Shown in pieces: positions 13,631 through 24,873 of a DNA stretch of 64,000 nt (position 1 is its first letter; the number at the start of each line of letters is the position of its first letter). The stretch comes from Guyanagaster necrorhizus (Eukaryota; Basidiomycota; Agaricomycetes; Agaricales; Physalacriaceae). Location: assembly GCF_019112545.1 (NCBI RefSeq), contig NW_025064928.1:145785-209784 (forward strand), read 5' to 3'. Under the pieces are notes generated by a model. That model ran no database searches. It was not told the DNA's origin and worked only from the letters and a program-made list of their open reading frames with translations. The translations under genes were made by a program, and so were the position numbers.

Positions 13631-14916
13631 ATTGAAACAATACACCACATTATTGCAATTCTAAGAATTGAATCCATGCCCAAACAACAAAACCATATAT
13701 GCACATCTTAACACCAGTAAGTTTGCTGTGAAGATACTGAACAGGCTGAATAACATACATAATGAGATACAAGAGTAAAATGTGTATGATATTCCCATAC
13801 ACAATGAAAAACACCTTGTGATTGCACTATTGATAAGACCCGATATGCGCAGCAATTACCAACAAATAAACCTCTGATAGGACACTGACACCCAAGAGCA
13901 GCATTCCCCAGCCGCTTTTTAGAGTAACACCAGATTGCCATGCCATTGGCATATATAGAATTGAGCTGACACTCAAGATAAAAGCAGACAGAGGGAAGAT
14001 GAGTGACAAAGAGGAGTATGAATGAAATGTCATGTCATTTTACTGAGAAATTTGCACCAGTCAAATTCTCCAAACTCTATTACCACTGTTCATCTCGCAA
14101 ACATATCGACATCTGAGTACTTCACTCTCAAGATTACTCCCCTCTGCCTTGGTCATCTCAATGTGTATTGAGCTGTTCTACACCGCATAGCCAGTAACAT
14201 GATCGATGGTACACACCGTATGCAATGGAAGCAAAAACAGGCCAGGAGAGGTTGGCACTGTTGGAAATCCTCGGTGATGCGCAGGGTAGACTCCAGGCTG
14301 GTAAGGCCAGAAGGTATGAACTTCTTATTCTGCAGCTCCTACAGAGCTCGTATTTATACTCTCCAGGCTTGTATCTAGAATTTACTACAACTTTCCCTTT
14401 CTCTCGAGCTTACTCATCAACTCTCGGCATGATGCCGGATTGCCCTTTCTAGAACTTTCCAGCAAAATCCCAACAGGCACACTTCTTCAGGCGGCGTGGA
14501 CGGCTTTTATTGTATCATATCATATGCCGATGCCTATAATACTGTCGAGTTGCGCTCGACCATACCTTCAGAAGTCTTGTCCCTCAAATCGGCCTTATTG
14601 GCCCTCGCGCCGTTCATACCCTCAGTACGTTCGACACCTCCCGTTTTCTTGCTGAAGCTCTAAGTTTAGGCATGGCCTTGGAGATCAGCTGTCGTTATCA
14701 ATTACTCGTGAACCTTCTTGATCACACAGAAAATGATCTTACACAGTCAAAAGAGTCGATCCGCGATCAACAGTAATCTAAGGGTGGTGCAGCGTTGTAA
14801 ATGACTGCAAGGAGCATATTCGGTGTTTTCAGAAAAATGGATTATTTAAAGCATATCACCGGGACATGAAGGTAAATAATTCATAACTTTCAAGCAGCAG
14901 CTGTTCCACACCCTCC
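13631..14916. other. Gene-poor AT-rich interval
   Basis: No gene supported. CpG is nearly absent from about 13495 to 13840, suggesting decayed repeat or relic DNA. ORFs at 14225-14655 are short and unrelated to known motifs. Confidence 0.5.
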
Positions 14917-15726
14917 TCACGGAGCAGTACCCTGGTTGCCGCAACCGTCGACCGTGGGCCAGAAAGTTGCACACTCACCATCCAAGCAAGCTCCGATCCA
15001 TAATGAACTGCCGTCAGAACCGGTCCATTCCGAGCAGTCGACCTCTTCGAATGTTCCAGTCAATGCACCATGGCCCGAGGGGAAGAACGCGGCCGATCCT
15101 CCAGTATCTTCGCAAATGTCAAAGCTGCGAGGGCGAATGGTTGAGCGAAGCTTGATGATCTTTGACGAGAAAAACTCACTGGAATGGCATGCCCCACTCG
15201 TTTGTCAAATCCGACTGCGTCTGTCCACACCACTCCTCGTTTCCGGAGACAGGGCAAAGATCGGTTACCTGTCATGGTTTTCGTGTTAGAGGCCAAAGAA
15301 ATTTTGTTCTTCCAAATGCTCACCTTGACGATAATCGAGTAGAAAGGTCCGCTGTATGATGTGCTGTATGGGTCTTCTGTCCCTAGACAAGCCGTCCTTA
15401 ATCAGACCAACAACCACATTGCGGAAATAACTGTAGAAACGAACCTGTAATCGCGAAACATCTACCGCACGCGTCCCCAGCGCCCAAGCCCGACGAGGAT
15501 CCGAATGCGAGCTGGTTCATCGCAGCAGAGTAGCCAGTCGCAGTCATTCCACAAGCTGTGCACCAAAGTAGTCAACGAAGAGCACCATCAACAACAAGGA
15601 CCACTACGCACCAGGCGACGAGCAGCCCGAATAGTGGGTGAAAGACGCGTCTCCAGAGGCTTCTTGGACGTATCCAGCGAGGGCCGAGGATCCAAGAGCA
15701 AGGAGAATAGCACTGAGTTTGAGCAT
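14917..15726 (-). CDS. Endoglucanase, glycoside hydrolase family 45 (expansin-like)
   Basis: Secreted cellulase cutting internal beta-1,4-glucan bonds. Five exons (15726-15612, 15555-15445, 15382-15324, 15268-15180, 15124-14917) sum to 582 nt, 193 residues. A signal peptide (MLKLSAILLALGSSALA) is followed by the GH45 core: NQLAFGS, GAGDACGRCFAITG, VTDLCPVSGNEEWCGQT, HFDICEDTGG and GHGALTGTF. It strongly resembles Phanerochaete Cel45A, and its catalytic pair, Asn in SGNEEWCG (residue 105) and Asp in HFDICED (residue 127), is present. No carbohydrate-binding module or linker is seen. All four introns are GT-AG, 55-62 bp. Intact and very likely functional. It is the first of a run of glycoside hydrolases in the window. 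Confidence 0.95.
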
Positions 15727-16199
15727 TGTTCAATGGTGAAGTTTCCTCTCATCGACAATGTTTTTAATTATGCGCTGAAACCTCGCGCCGAGCAACTTCC
15801 GTGGAACATATCATATATCCCGAAGCTGATGCGTATACGCGTTATCCTGGCACACGCGCACTGTGGCCGTGTTTACAATCTGGATCTTAATCTCAGTCTC
15901 ATCATCGAGGCTTCGAAGCTTGTCCTTACTGTGAACAGAAATAGAAATTGCACTTGGGCGTTGGCGTGCCCCGACCCGGGAGCCGGTGCCTTGACCGAGT
16001 CATCTCTCTTACTTGAAGTTATCCTTCATGGCCTGTGAGAGCAGTGAAATTCCGATCAGCGGATTGAGGATATATCTATGTCTTGTCAACAGCAGGAACA
16101 CGAACATTTCAATGTATTCTACTTACGACAAAATCAAAGATAGGGATGGGTATGATCAACGACAGCGGATTGAAATTTATAGAACGTCGTTAGTACGCC
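15727..16199. other. GH45 promoter region and transporter debris
   Basis: A TAATTAAAAA stretch lies about 36-45 nt before the GH45 ATG. A minus-strand segment near 16030-16120 reads hydrophobic residues that may be further debris of the peptide-transporter relic, but not convincingly. Confidence 0.35.
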
Positions 16200-16530
16200 A
16201 TATCGGTGGGGATATGTTCGCCTTAAACAGGCCTGTCCTGCAGTAACTAACATGGATATTCACACAAGGAAACAATCCCACTTAAACCCATAATAATCAT
16301 GCCGATAATGAAGGCTGCCATAGCACCATTGCTATTTTCGATGACACCAGGTGCGACTGAAATGATGAGGGTTACATGACCAAAGAGAGCGACTGCTGCA
16401 GCGACACAGATTATCATATACCGGCCCCAGTAGGAGTCTGCTACATAGGCGCCGAGCAGCGGTGTGACATAGCATTAGAATTGGTAGAATGTCGTCAGGC
16501 TGAAGGCCATTCTCTGATTGCCCCATTGAT
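16200..16530 (-). pseudogene. PTR2/POT-type oligopeptide transporter relic
   Basis: Minus-strand reading gives LTTFYQF, an in-frame stop (16475-16477) where the family has a Trp, then CYVTPLLGAYVADSYWGRY, ALFGHVTLIISVAPGVIEN, MAAFIIGMIIMG and, after a frame-breaking interruption, TGLFKANISP at about 16207-16243. These are the transmembrane 2-5 motifs of fungal proton-dependent peptide transporters. The rest of the roughly 600-residue protein is not readable. The broken Trp codon and the lost frame mark it as a pseudogene. Confidence 0.65.
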
Positions 16531-17307
16531 TTCCAGAAGAGAAGGATATAAGGGTGAATTACAAGATCAATTCTTCGCAGTAGTTGGGCACCAAAATGCG
16601 GAGTAGCTTCTCCAAGAAGACCTTGATGATATACAAGGGAGGCTCCTGCAAGGCTAGGACCTTCGACCTGTCCATTATCAGGGTGAACACATGAGAATTC
16701 GCCACCTATTTAGTTATGATAGGCTCGGCAAGAACACCATCAACGTTTCCTGCAGGCACTCCAGGCTAGTCGGCTCGAGGGAACATGTTAATTACTCAGA
16801 CTCCATACAAAAGTCCAGGTACGAGGCCGAATTGCGGGTGTAGGACTTTGTATGAACGGCACCTCTGTAATTAATGTTTCAATCATTCATCAGCTTTGAA
16901 AGCCCCGGCAATTCTTTCGTTCTTTCGTCCATATGGTAGCGGAGGGTGGCAGAATGTACCATCTCGATTTTGACATGTTTGCGGTTCTTAGCATGCTGAC
17001 TCGTGATGAGCAGAATCAATGGTATCACAAGACTGCTACATACAGCGTGGCAAGCTTGAAGACAGACCTGGACTTATTTAAAGTGACGTGAGTAACCGCG
17101 CGAGAGCATAACGGAGGAATAAAGAGCGTCCAGCTATGTCCACTTGAAGGTGCCGCAATTTGTCGCCAAAGTACCGAAAGATCATATTGACATATGTGTC
17201 TCGTTGCGCCCTCAATGACGGCGGTATTGACTAAGGCAGAACTGGACTTGAGTTCACATTTTACAACAAGCGAAGACATTTGTGCGCGAAAAGCAGCATC
17301 AATTTTG
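16531..17307. other. Intergenic with possible transporter debris
   Basis: Minus-strand LLRRIDLVIHPYILLF near 16550-16600 looks like the start of another transporter helix but has no continuation. Nothing else is supported. Confidence 0.35.
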
Positions 17308-17684
17308 TTATGAGCTCAAGAGCTGAGCAACTTTGGATTCTACATCTGTCGCCGAAAGATTATCAAGGTCGACATGCACTTCCCGGCCCCGTTCTACTTG
17401 GTCATCAGCATTTGCTGTAAATATACACGACATAGACACACCAAACCTCGCGAACACCCTAGCAGGAGTGCCGTTAGCCTCTCGAATCAACACGGGAAGA
17501 TCTGGATTGTGTTGCTTTATTAAAGGGTATTTGGAGGTGATAAACTGCCTGTGAAGAAGGTGAAAGCCGCAGCTTTGAAGAAAAAAGATACAATATACCT
17601 CGTTCCCGCAGACGCAGGTCCCGTCTGGCAACATAAGATTCGTATTTCCCGCAAGGCGGGGGTAAACGCCTTGCTGAAGGACAT
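17308..17684 (-). CDS. NADH:ubiquinone oxidoreductase subunit NDUFA2 (B8/10.5 kDa)
   Basis: Accessory subunit of mitochondrial complex I with a thioredoxin-like fold. Three exons (17684-17599, 17548-17442, 17393-17308) sum to 279 nt, 92 residues, the usual family size. It reads LREIRILCCQTGPASAG, QFITSKYPLIKQHNPDLPVL, IREANGTPARVFARFERG and LSATDVESKVAQLL, matching the L51/S25/CI-B8 domain end to end. Both introns are GT-AG. Only 121 bp separate its ATG from that of the divergent RAX1-like gene. Confidence 0.95.
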
Positions 17685-17805
17685 GGTGGTACGGATGTGG
17701 TAGGGTTACGTCAGCAGTCGTTCCCAACGTTACTGACGTGACTGACGTTCGTTGAACTGTCCACATTATTTGCACACGCCCTTTCGCTCTGGAATATCTT
17801 CGCAG

Positions 17806-19136
17806 ATGGATGAGCAGCGACAGCAGGATGACTGGGCCGCTAGTCGCAAGAATAGGCTGCCGTCGTTCACCGAGGTCCTGTCCAGGAGAACATGGCCTCC
17901 AGTCGATCTGTTCATGTTCTAGTGTGTAGTCTTGTTTTTTTCACCGCTGCCGTAACTAATTTGGTGCAGTCTCTTTCTCCAGCGTGAGGGCTCAGAAGAT
18001 ATCCTGGACTTTTGGCTCGACGTGCAGCAGCATGAAAACCTGTGCCGAGCATACTTCAAGGATGTTCGCAAGTCAGGTCGAACGATCAAGGAAGACTGGC
18101 CTCAGTACTGGGATTATGCACGGAGACGTGGGTCCATTTACGGTACCGTTGTCGGGATGAACCCAGATGGCGTAGGGACGAAGCGCAGTACGACGAGCAC
18201 TGGCGACATGATAACAGATCAGGACAAGCAGGAATTAGCCAACCTCGATGAAAAGTCCGGTGCTCGTTCAGCATCACCTCGCCCCACGCCCATGCTCTCC
18301 GACCGAACTCGCATAAATTCTACCTCCCCTAATGACTTTGCCCGCTCAACGACTCCATTCTCTCTTTCTGGCCGAACACCTACCTTGTTCAATATGAAAC
18401 GCGCCTCGCGTGCGCCTACCGTCATCCCCCGTTCTGCTGCCATCACTCGCCTCGACCTCATCGCCTCTGCAGAGCGCATATACTTTCGTTACCTGTCGCC
18501 TGCAGCGAATACAGTGAATGCCACGGAGAATCATGAAATCTATCTGCCACCTTCACTCCGAATCCACTCTTTCCCCTTGAGTTCAACCCACGGGCCTCAG
18601 TCTCAGACAGAGCACAATCTCATGGCACAAATACCCGACATGTTCCATTCCCAGAAAGAGTACTGTTTTCGTGCGATGGAGCAGGATGCCTTTCCTCGAT
18701 TCCTGCGGTCAAAGGCGTTTGGGAACCTAACGCCGGTTTCATCGTTGGTACGATTAATCCTTGGGCTCATAATTCTATGGATCGGTCTCGCCGTGGCGTT
18801 TTCGCTGATATTCTTGGACGTGAAGCCCAAGTCGAAACGCTTCTTCGTAAGTCTATAGCCTATTCTGGCCTGTTAAGTTCATTGACATGCTTTTCCTAGC
18901 TATTCATACCATTCACATTCGCAGTTCTTTTCCTCATTTCCCATCAGTATGAGCTGGATCCCATCCTCGTTTTCTTCGGGCAATCCGAAACGACACCCTT
19001 TCGCACGCTGACAATACGGGAAGCGTACGTCAAGAAGCTGCTGCTAGGGCGTGCAATATGGGTTTCCATACTCGTTGCCGCATTTGTTACCGCGTTGACG
19101 TTGCTGTTCTGGGCAGTCCCTGGACACCGGCTATAG
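17806..19136 (+). CDS. RAX1-like protein: RGS domain plus C-terminal membrane helices
   Basis: Three exons (17806-17921, 17970-18846, 18900-19136) give 409 residues. The N-terminal half is RGS-like (LPSFTEVLSRR, LQREGSEDILDFWLDVQQHENL, and after a long Ser/Thr/Pro-rich insert IPDMFHSQKEYCFRAMEQDAFPRFL cut into RGS helices). Three hydrophobic helices follow (LILGLIILWIGLAVAFSLIF, FIPFTFAVLFLISHQY, IWVSILVAAFVTALTLLFW). This order is that of yeast Rax1, which marks bud sites with Rax2 at the plasma membrane. The split RGS with a roughly 130-residue insert is seen in fungal relatives. Both introns are GT-AG. Shares a 121-bp promoter region with the NDUFA2 gene. Confidence 0.85.
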
Positions 19137-19611
19137 CGATGGCAATGGCATCCATACCCCTGCGATGAATCTAATGACTTCTTCACGATCCTAATATTCA
19201 CCGATTTTGTCTGTTTTTATGTTGTTTCAGTTTTCGGTTTGCAGCTCGCGTTCAAATACCAGGATACCCTACCTAAGTACCTATATTTCCCTTGCCCCAC
19301 TCTTTGTTGCATCATCACTCGTATTTTCTTTCTTTATCTTTAATTTCTGTTCCTCATTTATATGACTATTTTTTGGCCCGGGGCTTGTTTCGAGGAGTGT
19401 GGAGGTGATTGATAGAGGACGCTGGGAATGATGTACATTTCATGTAACTAGAGTCTGGATCATGTTCTCGAGTACTTAATCTGTCGCTAGGACAGGTTGG
19501 ACTGCCATAGCGTCGGATTCTTGAACGTAAGAATGTGGAAGCTTCCTTTATTGCTGCAGTGAGTGGTAGCTACAGACTGGCACCTCTATAATGTTTCGTA
19601 CTCGAGACTAG
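19137..19611. other. Convergent intergenic region between RAX1-like and GH105 genes
   Basis: No gene seen; T-rich 3' flank of the RAX1-like gene followed by the 3' flank of GH105. Confidence 0.55.
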
Positions 19612-21161
19612 CTAACAAGAATGCAGCCAGACCTTTGAGATCATTGGTATCAACCTCGATGCTGGTATAATACTGGAAACAGGGATGGTCAGCGACTCAA
19701 ATCGAGAAGAGGATATGACCTTACTTCAAATGTTCCATTTCCGTCCAAGCTTCCAACCTACAGTACGGCATGTAAGTATCAGGTTTGGGTATACGCATAT
19801 TCACAGAGCGAAGGCCCACCAAGACTGTATTCAACCAATCCATCGTTCCATCCCTGTTATCAACGACCCAGTTGTCAATCATATACTGGTACGCCTTGGT
19901 AGCGGCCTTCACGATACTTCCATTATTATCTACCACATATCCAAGTCTCACCGCCTTCAGCATTGCATAGACAAACATGGCTGATCCGCTGCTTTCAAAG
20001 TAATTCCCGGCCCTGCCTGGCTGGGTCATGACCAACCACCACACACCAGAGTCCGGGTCAGCCGCATCGCGTACTCGGGGGACGAGTGTATTCAAGTGAT
20101 CCAGAAAAATGGAATTGTCTTCGGGATAAATTTCGAGGATATCAACGAGTGCCATCATGTACCACCCTAACGCCCGAATCCAGACTTCGGGTGAATGCCC
20201 TCGATCCTCGGAGGCCCACGAGGCGGTGTGGGAGTAGTCATATCCATGGTACATAAGACCAGTGTAGTTCGCAACTCCTTTCTTTTGTATGGTGTTTTGG
20301 AACATCAGATCGAACTGTTTTGCAATGTCAGCTACCAACGAATCGTTAGCTCTAGAGACATTGGACTCGACAATTATTGGTCGTACCGTAAGCTGTGGCG
20401 TTGGTCGGTTGGAATGTGTTCGTATATACAGTGTAGAATACTTCACCCATGTAAATTCCATCAAGCCAGCCTGTAATCTCATTGATATCTTTCCTTTCAC
20501 AATTCACAAGTGAGTGTACCTTGATTGTAGTATATCAACTTGTGCCAGAACTGGCCTTCGGCGGTTCGAGGTTGCCCCATGAGCTGCTGATGATAGGTAT
20601 CCATAGCAATTTTCCATTTTGACTGGCCTGTTCGTTCGTACCTATACGAACGTGGGCAAATATTAGCTGTAGGAATGATGCATGCAACTGTAGTTAGCGC
20701 AACAGATATGCAAATGTCGGTCCCGTTCTGAAATAGTACGGCAGTCAGCTTACAGTGACAGGTTTTGAATGTCACCGACCTTATAGGATCCTGAGAGTAA
20801 GCGACAATGCTAAAATTCTACGTGAGTATGTGCACATCATTGAAAAATCAATCACTCACGAATAGCCACCTTCGATATCACCTTTACTATCGACGATTTG
20901 ACTAGCCCCTTGGACAATGTAATTGAAATACGATTCGTTCCCAGTCGTTTCATATAACAGACGCAGTCCCCACTGCAGCTCTCCGTGTTCGTATGAATCA
21001 GTAGGTTCTCCATTAGAATCAAGTCCATTTCCTTGTCCTCGCGCTATGGCAGAATCGGCGGCCCAAATAGCGAAAGAATGTGGGTGAGCATAAACCGATG
21101 CTCGCGCCAGGAAAACCGTAAGAGCGACCACAGAGGGAAGCGAGCCTGAGGAAAAATGCAT
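19612..21161 (-). CDS. Unsaturated rhamnogalacturonyl hydrolase, glycoside hydrolase family 105
   Basis: Secreted enzyme releasing unsaturated galacturonic acid from pectin lyase products. The ATG at 21161 starts a signal peptide (MHFSSGSLPSVVALTVFLA). Exons then read ELQWGLRLLYETTGNESYF, GQFWHKLIYYNQ, EWLDGIYMGEVFYT, QFDLMFQNTIQK, WASEDRGHSPEVWIRALGW and YMMALVDILEIYPEDN. The W-x-DG-x-YMG and G-H-S-P-E-V-W motifs are diagnostic of the alpha/alpha-barrel GH88/105 clan. Multiple introns with GT donors. The last exons (after MEHL) are less sure. TATA box 38 nt before the ATG. Part of the glycosidase run with GH45, GH12 and GH92. Confidence 0.88.
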
Positions 21162-21198
21162 AGTTGGCGGTTCGCCCAGAAGTAAAGAGCCTGAGGAA

Positions 21199-21204
21199 TA
21201 TATA
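21199..21204 (-). promoter_or_regulatory. TATA box of GH105
   Basis: TATATA 38 nt before the ATG at 21161. Confidence 0.5.
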
Positions 21205-21673
21205 CATGTTCAAGAAGAACCAAATCTGTAGAAGCTAGTCGGTACCAATCTTCGGACTATTGACGAGGTCCGTTGATCGCTTGCAGCGGCCCGCAAGATA
21301 CTTGGGATACCTCGAGGATAGGGCATGTGCAGCGGTATCGATCCCATGAGACTGAAAACCCTGAATAAATTTTGGGAGAATACGTCGGAAGAACATCATC
21401 AAAGAGCAAGGACTCAGCGATACATGACACCAGATGGTAAGAGTCAACGACCTTGCTAGCACAACTCCGGCCCGCCACGCTATCTGCGTAGGCCGCGCGC
21501 CTATCATTATGATGTTGAATGATGAATTCAATTTCTTGGCATGAAATTGCCAAAACGCTTGGGTAGAAGAAACGTATTCAATGTCACTAGGAATTATTCA
21601 ACTGATCACAAGACTGAAAGTAGAACTAGATGACAAGAATGTGAGTTTTAAGGTCGGCAGGAGAGTGAAAGTC
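21205..21673. other. Intergenic between GH105 and the first GH12 gene
   Basis: No gene supported. Overlapping minus-strand ORFs at 21235-21553 lack motifs. Confidence 0.5.
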
Positions 21674-22643
21674 TCACGATTTGAGGGTAGCGGACCCTTG
21701 CGTCGCCTCGGTGCCACCCTGAGCCGTGATGAGGTATTGAGAAGCGCTCAGTCCCTGCTTGGAAGTAAGGTACTATGAAGGCGTGTGAGCACAAAGCCAA
21801 CTCCGAAAAAAAAAGAAACAGACATTAAAGAAGTCCATCAGGTCGCCATTGAAGCCCTTAACGGCACTCTGGTCCGAAGTCAAGAAGGAGTAGACAAAGT
21901 TAGAACCGTTGCTGCCATAATACAAATCCCTACAAACTAGGACGTCAGAACACGGATCGCGATGTCATAACAGACCACAAACCATTTATACCCAGCAATA
22001 AACAAATCTTTGACGATGGCTATAGCGGCACCGCTGACATCATAATTGTATGAGATAGGTTTGGCGTTAATATTGTCAAGCCAAATCATGATCTCGTATT
22101 CATTTGAGCCGCCAGCCGAGGAGGAAGTGAATAGATCGTAAGCAACGTTGGCTATGATGGTTCCACTAATAGTTTGACTCCAGATCCACGAACTCTAGTA
22201 AACCGTCTACACATCAGCATCTTATCGACTTGTCACTTGGATGGCATTCTGGCCTTTATACTGCTGATGGAACCGAGTTTGACGTTGAGACCGTTATTAG
22301 CATCAATGTTCGTGTAACTCTTCACGCCATCGCCACCACTACCGCTCCAAGTCCAGCTCGTAGTCCATGAAACGTTGTCACCGCTCGTGGAGGTAACTGC
22401 AGCGCATGACTGGCCGGACGTAGCGGCATTCTCGCCCCACTGGTTGAGGTATAGAGTGTACATGCCGGCATTAACACTGTCGTATTGGCCTATAGGGTTG
22501 TAAACACAAATCCTGTCTGGCGACAACGATCATTACTCACCACAATGTATCGAGGTATCAAGTCGCTTTTGCAGCTCATACGGAGCAGCGAAAATGAGGC
22601 CGATAAAGCAGAGCACAGTAGAGATAGTCGACAGAGAGATCAT
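21674..22643 (-). CDS. Glycoside hydrolase family 12 endoglucanase/xyloglucanase, copy A
   Basis: Secreted beta-1,4-glucanase of the jelly-roll GH12 family. The ATG at 22643 opens a signal peptide ([19 protein letters not shown]). Exons read [27 protein letters not shown] core, [16 protein letters not shown] (Glu nucleophile in NEYEIMIW), [10 protein letters not shown], and [15 protein letters not shown] with the acid/base Glu in GTEA, ending at 21674. Gene structure is exon-for-exon that of copy B at 23728-24688. One difference: the second intron (22195-22253) has donor AAG|gccaga where copy B has AAG|gtaggt, so it needs GC-AG splicing or is an early lesion. All catalytic parts are otherwise intact. 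Confidence 0.88.
22195..22253 (-). other. GC-AG intron (or damaged donor) in GH12 copy A
   Basis: 59 bp, donor AAG|gccaga, acceptor ttactag. Copy B has a GT donor at the homologous place, so GT has changed to GC in this copy. Confidence 0.7.
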
Positions 22644-23727
22644 GGTCGACAGTTGTACAATCCTCAATAAAATACCTCCACTATCAGCAAGCCGAGCTTC
22701 AAGGCTAGAAATCCAGAAATTGCCGTCCACGGAGAAAACGGGATAGATACATTCCGGCCAAAACAGCTTGATTGAACGTCTACGCGACAATTATTCCGAC
22801 ATATTGTCATCGGAACATCTCGAGTCCCCGTATTGCTCTTGGAAGCAGTAGCACATGTGTAGAACGCGGCGGTACGTGGTCGAGGCCTCCATAGTAGTCA
22901 CCACGGACCGCTCATGGAACAAATGCAGTTAACTTTGCGGGATTTGCATCGAGAGATCACGTTGGTGGCGGCAGTAGTTTGATCGGAAGGCGAAAGCGAT
23001 GAGCGGAACTCGAAGTTCTGTGATGGCCGAATCTGGCATCGTTTGATGATGTTCGTAAAAAAACGACCGCCTGGTGGCGCCACTCGAGAGTACCCGAGTG
23101 CGCATACTTTTGGACTTCAACGTTCAACGTTTCAACAATGAGACTCCTTGCGGACCAAGAAAATTATTTTGAAGTACAGATCCGACGAGCGTACTTATGT
23201 ATACGCTGGGCCCAGCTTCCCAGTTCGTTCCGACCTCCAACTTCTGAGTCCTACAAAACCGATCATCTATGGACCCCACTGCGGATTTGAATGCTCTCTA
23301 CATACTATTGAAGGCGTTGGTTATCTTTGACTCATTCTCGTCGTTTGTTGATTGTGGGACAGTTGCTGACACCGAATCAGGACAACATGGCTCATATGCA
23401 GCTAGTAGACAAGCGTCATGACAAACAGGATTGGATCCTGGCCGCTGACCAGGGTGGCGGCCTCCTTAGTTGATGATATCAGGGTCGTTATGCAATCCAC
23501 TGCTTTATGTATTCAGCGTTTCAGACTTAGTTGGCTTAGCAATGGGGCCCGGACAGGATTTTCCGAGGGCTAACTTCCTAGCGATTCCAAATGTTAAAGG
23601 CTATGCGAGCACAACAGCCAGTTATACTATGATTAGACTAATATGCTAGTCATTTAAGCGATCACAATGCTGAAAACGGAGCTGGAAAGGGCAATTAGTC
23701 GAAAATCGTTCGGATTAAGCACGATAC
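22644..23727. other. Promoter of GH12 copy A and 3' flank of copy B
   Basis: No gene supported. The first 250 bp share short blocks with the region upstream of copy B (CCG...CGG palindrome, tccccgt-ttgctct, cacggaccgc), showing that the promoter was duplicated with the gene. Confidence 0.55.
22796..22813. promoter_or_regulatory. CCG-n12-CGG palindrome upstream of GH12 copy A
   Basis: Inverted repeat TTCCGA...TCGGAA about 153-170 nt before the ATG. The CCG/CGG half sites suit a dimeric Zn2Cys6 regulator (family knowledge; the factor is unknown). A matching site lies at the same distance before copy B. Confidence 0.45.
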
Positions 23728-24688
23728 TCACGAAGTGAGAGTGGCAGAACCTGAGGTGGCCTCAGTTCCACCCTGAACCGTGGTCAAGTATTGTGAAGTG
23801 CTCAATCCCTCGTTCGAGGTGAGGTACTATGATGGCGTGAGTACAAAACTAGTTCATAACGCGAAAAGAGAATGCTCACATCGAAGAAGTCCATCAGGTC
23901 AGCGCTGAAGCTCTTGATGGCGCTCCCATCCGCAGTCAAGAAGGAGTAGACATAGTTGGAACCATTAGAGCCATAATACAAGTCCCTATCATACAAATCA
24001 GGGAAATACTTCAAATTCACCGAAGAAATAACCAACCATGTGTATCCTGCAATAGTAACACTGCTAACAATGGGTGTAGCCGAACCGTCAGAGCCATAGG
24101 TGTAAGAGATAGCCCCGGCATTGATATTATCGAGCCAGACCATGATCTCATACTCATTCGAGCCCCCAGAAGTGGACGAGGTGAACATATCATACGCAAT
24201 GTCGGCCACAACGGTCCCGCTGGTAGTTTGGGTCCAGGTCCACGAACTCTAGAAATTACATTCGAGTCTGCATATGTCATTTTTGGATGAAGTGGAGACG
24301 ACCTACCTTGATACTGCTAATAGCACTGAGCTTAACGTCGAGACCGTCGTTGACGTTGATGTTAGTGAAACTCTTCACACCAGAGCCCCCGCTCCATGTC
24401 CACGTCGTGGTCCATGCGATATTGGTACCACTGGTAGACGTGACCGAAGCGCAGTCTGAACCAGAATCGGCGTTGTCCTTCCCCCACTGGTCGAGGTAAA
24501 GAGTATATGTGCCGGTATCGACGCTGTCATATTGACCTGGAAGATTGTGAACATCAAACCATCTACGATATTGTTCCCTACGTACCACAGTAGGTCGTGG
24601 TGTCGACACGCTTTTGAAGCTCGGAAGGAGCAGCAATAACGAAGGGTGTCAGACAGACGAAGGCGGTAAGGATCGAAAGAGATAACAT
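23728..24688 (-). CDS. Glycoside hydrolase family 12 endoglucanase/xyloglucanase, copy B
   Basis: Tandem paralogue of copy A. ATG at 24688 with signal peptide MLSLSILTAFVCLTPFVIA. Exons read GQYDSVDTGTYTLYLDQWG, CASVTSTSGTNIAWTTTW, NEYEIMVWLDNINAGA (nucleophile Glu), [10 protein letters not shown] and QGGTEATSGSATLTS (acid/base Glu), stop at 23728. Four introns, all with GT donors, at the same places as in copy A. The protein is about 240 residues, the normal single-domain GH12 size, with no binding module. Cellulose or xyloglucan backbone is the expected substrate. Confidence 0.93.
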
Positions 24689-24731
24689 GGTGAGAAAATG
24701 GGCTGCGAATCCTCGAAGAATTAGCGACAAT

Positions 24732-24737
24732 TTATAG
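24732..24737 (-). promoter_or_regulatory. TATA box of GH12 copy B
   Basis: TATAAA 44 nt before the ATG at 24688. Confidence 0.45.
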
Positions 24738-24854
24738 CCAAGGATCCTGCTGACCTTAAGGGGATCAGTCCGAAATCCACTCTCCATGACGATGAACGCC
24801 ATAATCTTGGTAAGGCCAAGAATGTTCGAATTGATGTGTACCCAACGACTTACT

Positions 24855-24873
24855 CCGAAATAAAATCTTTCGG
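24855..24873. promoter_or_regulatory. CCG-n13-CGG palindrome upstream of GH12 copy B
   Basis: Perfect 8-bp inverted repeat CTCCGAAA/TTTCGGAG about 167-185 nt before the ATG, equivalent to the site before copy A. Candidate binding site for a zinc-cluster regulator. Confidence 0.5.
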
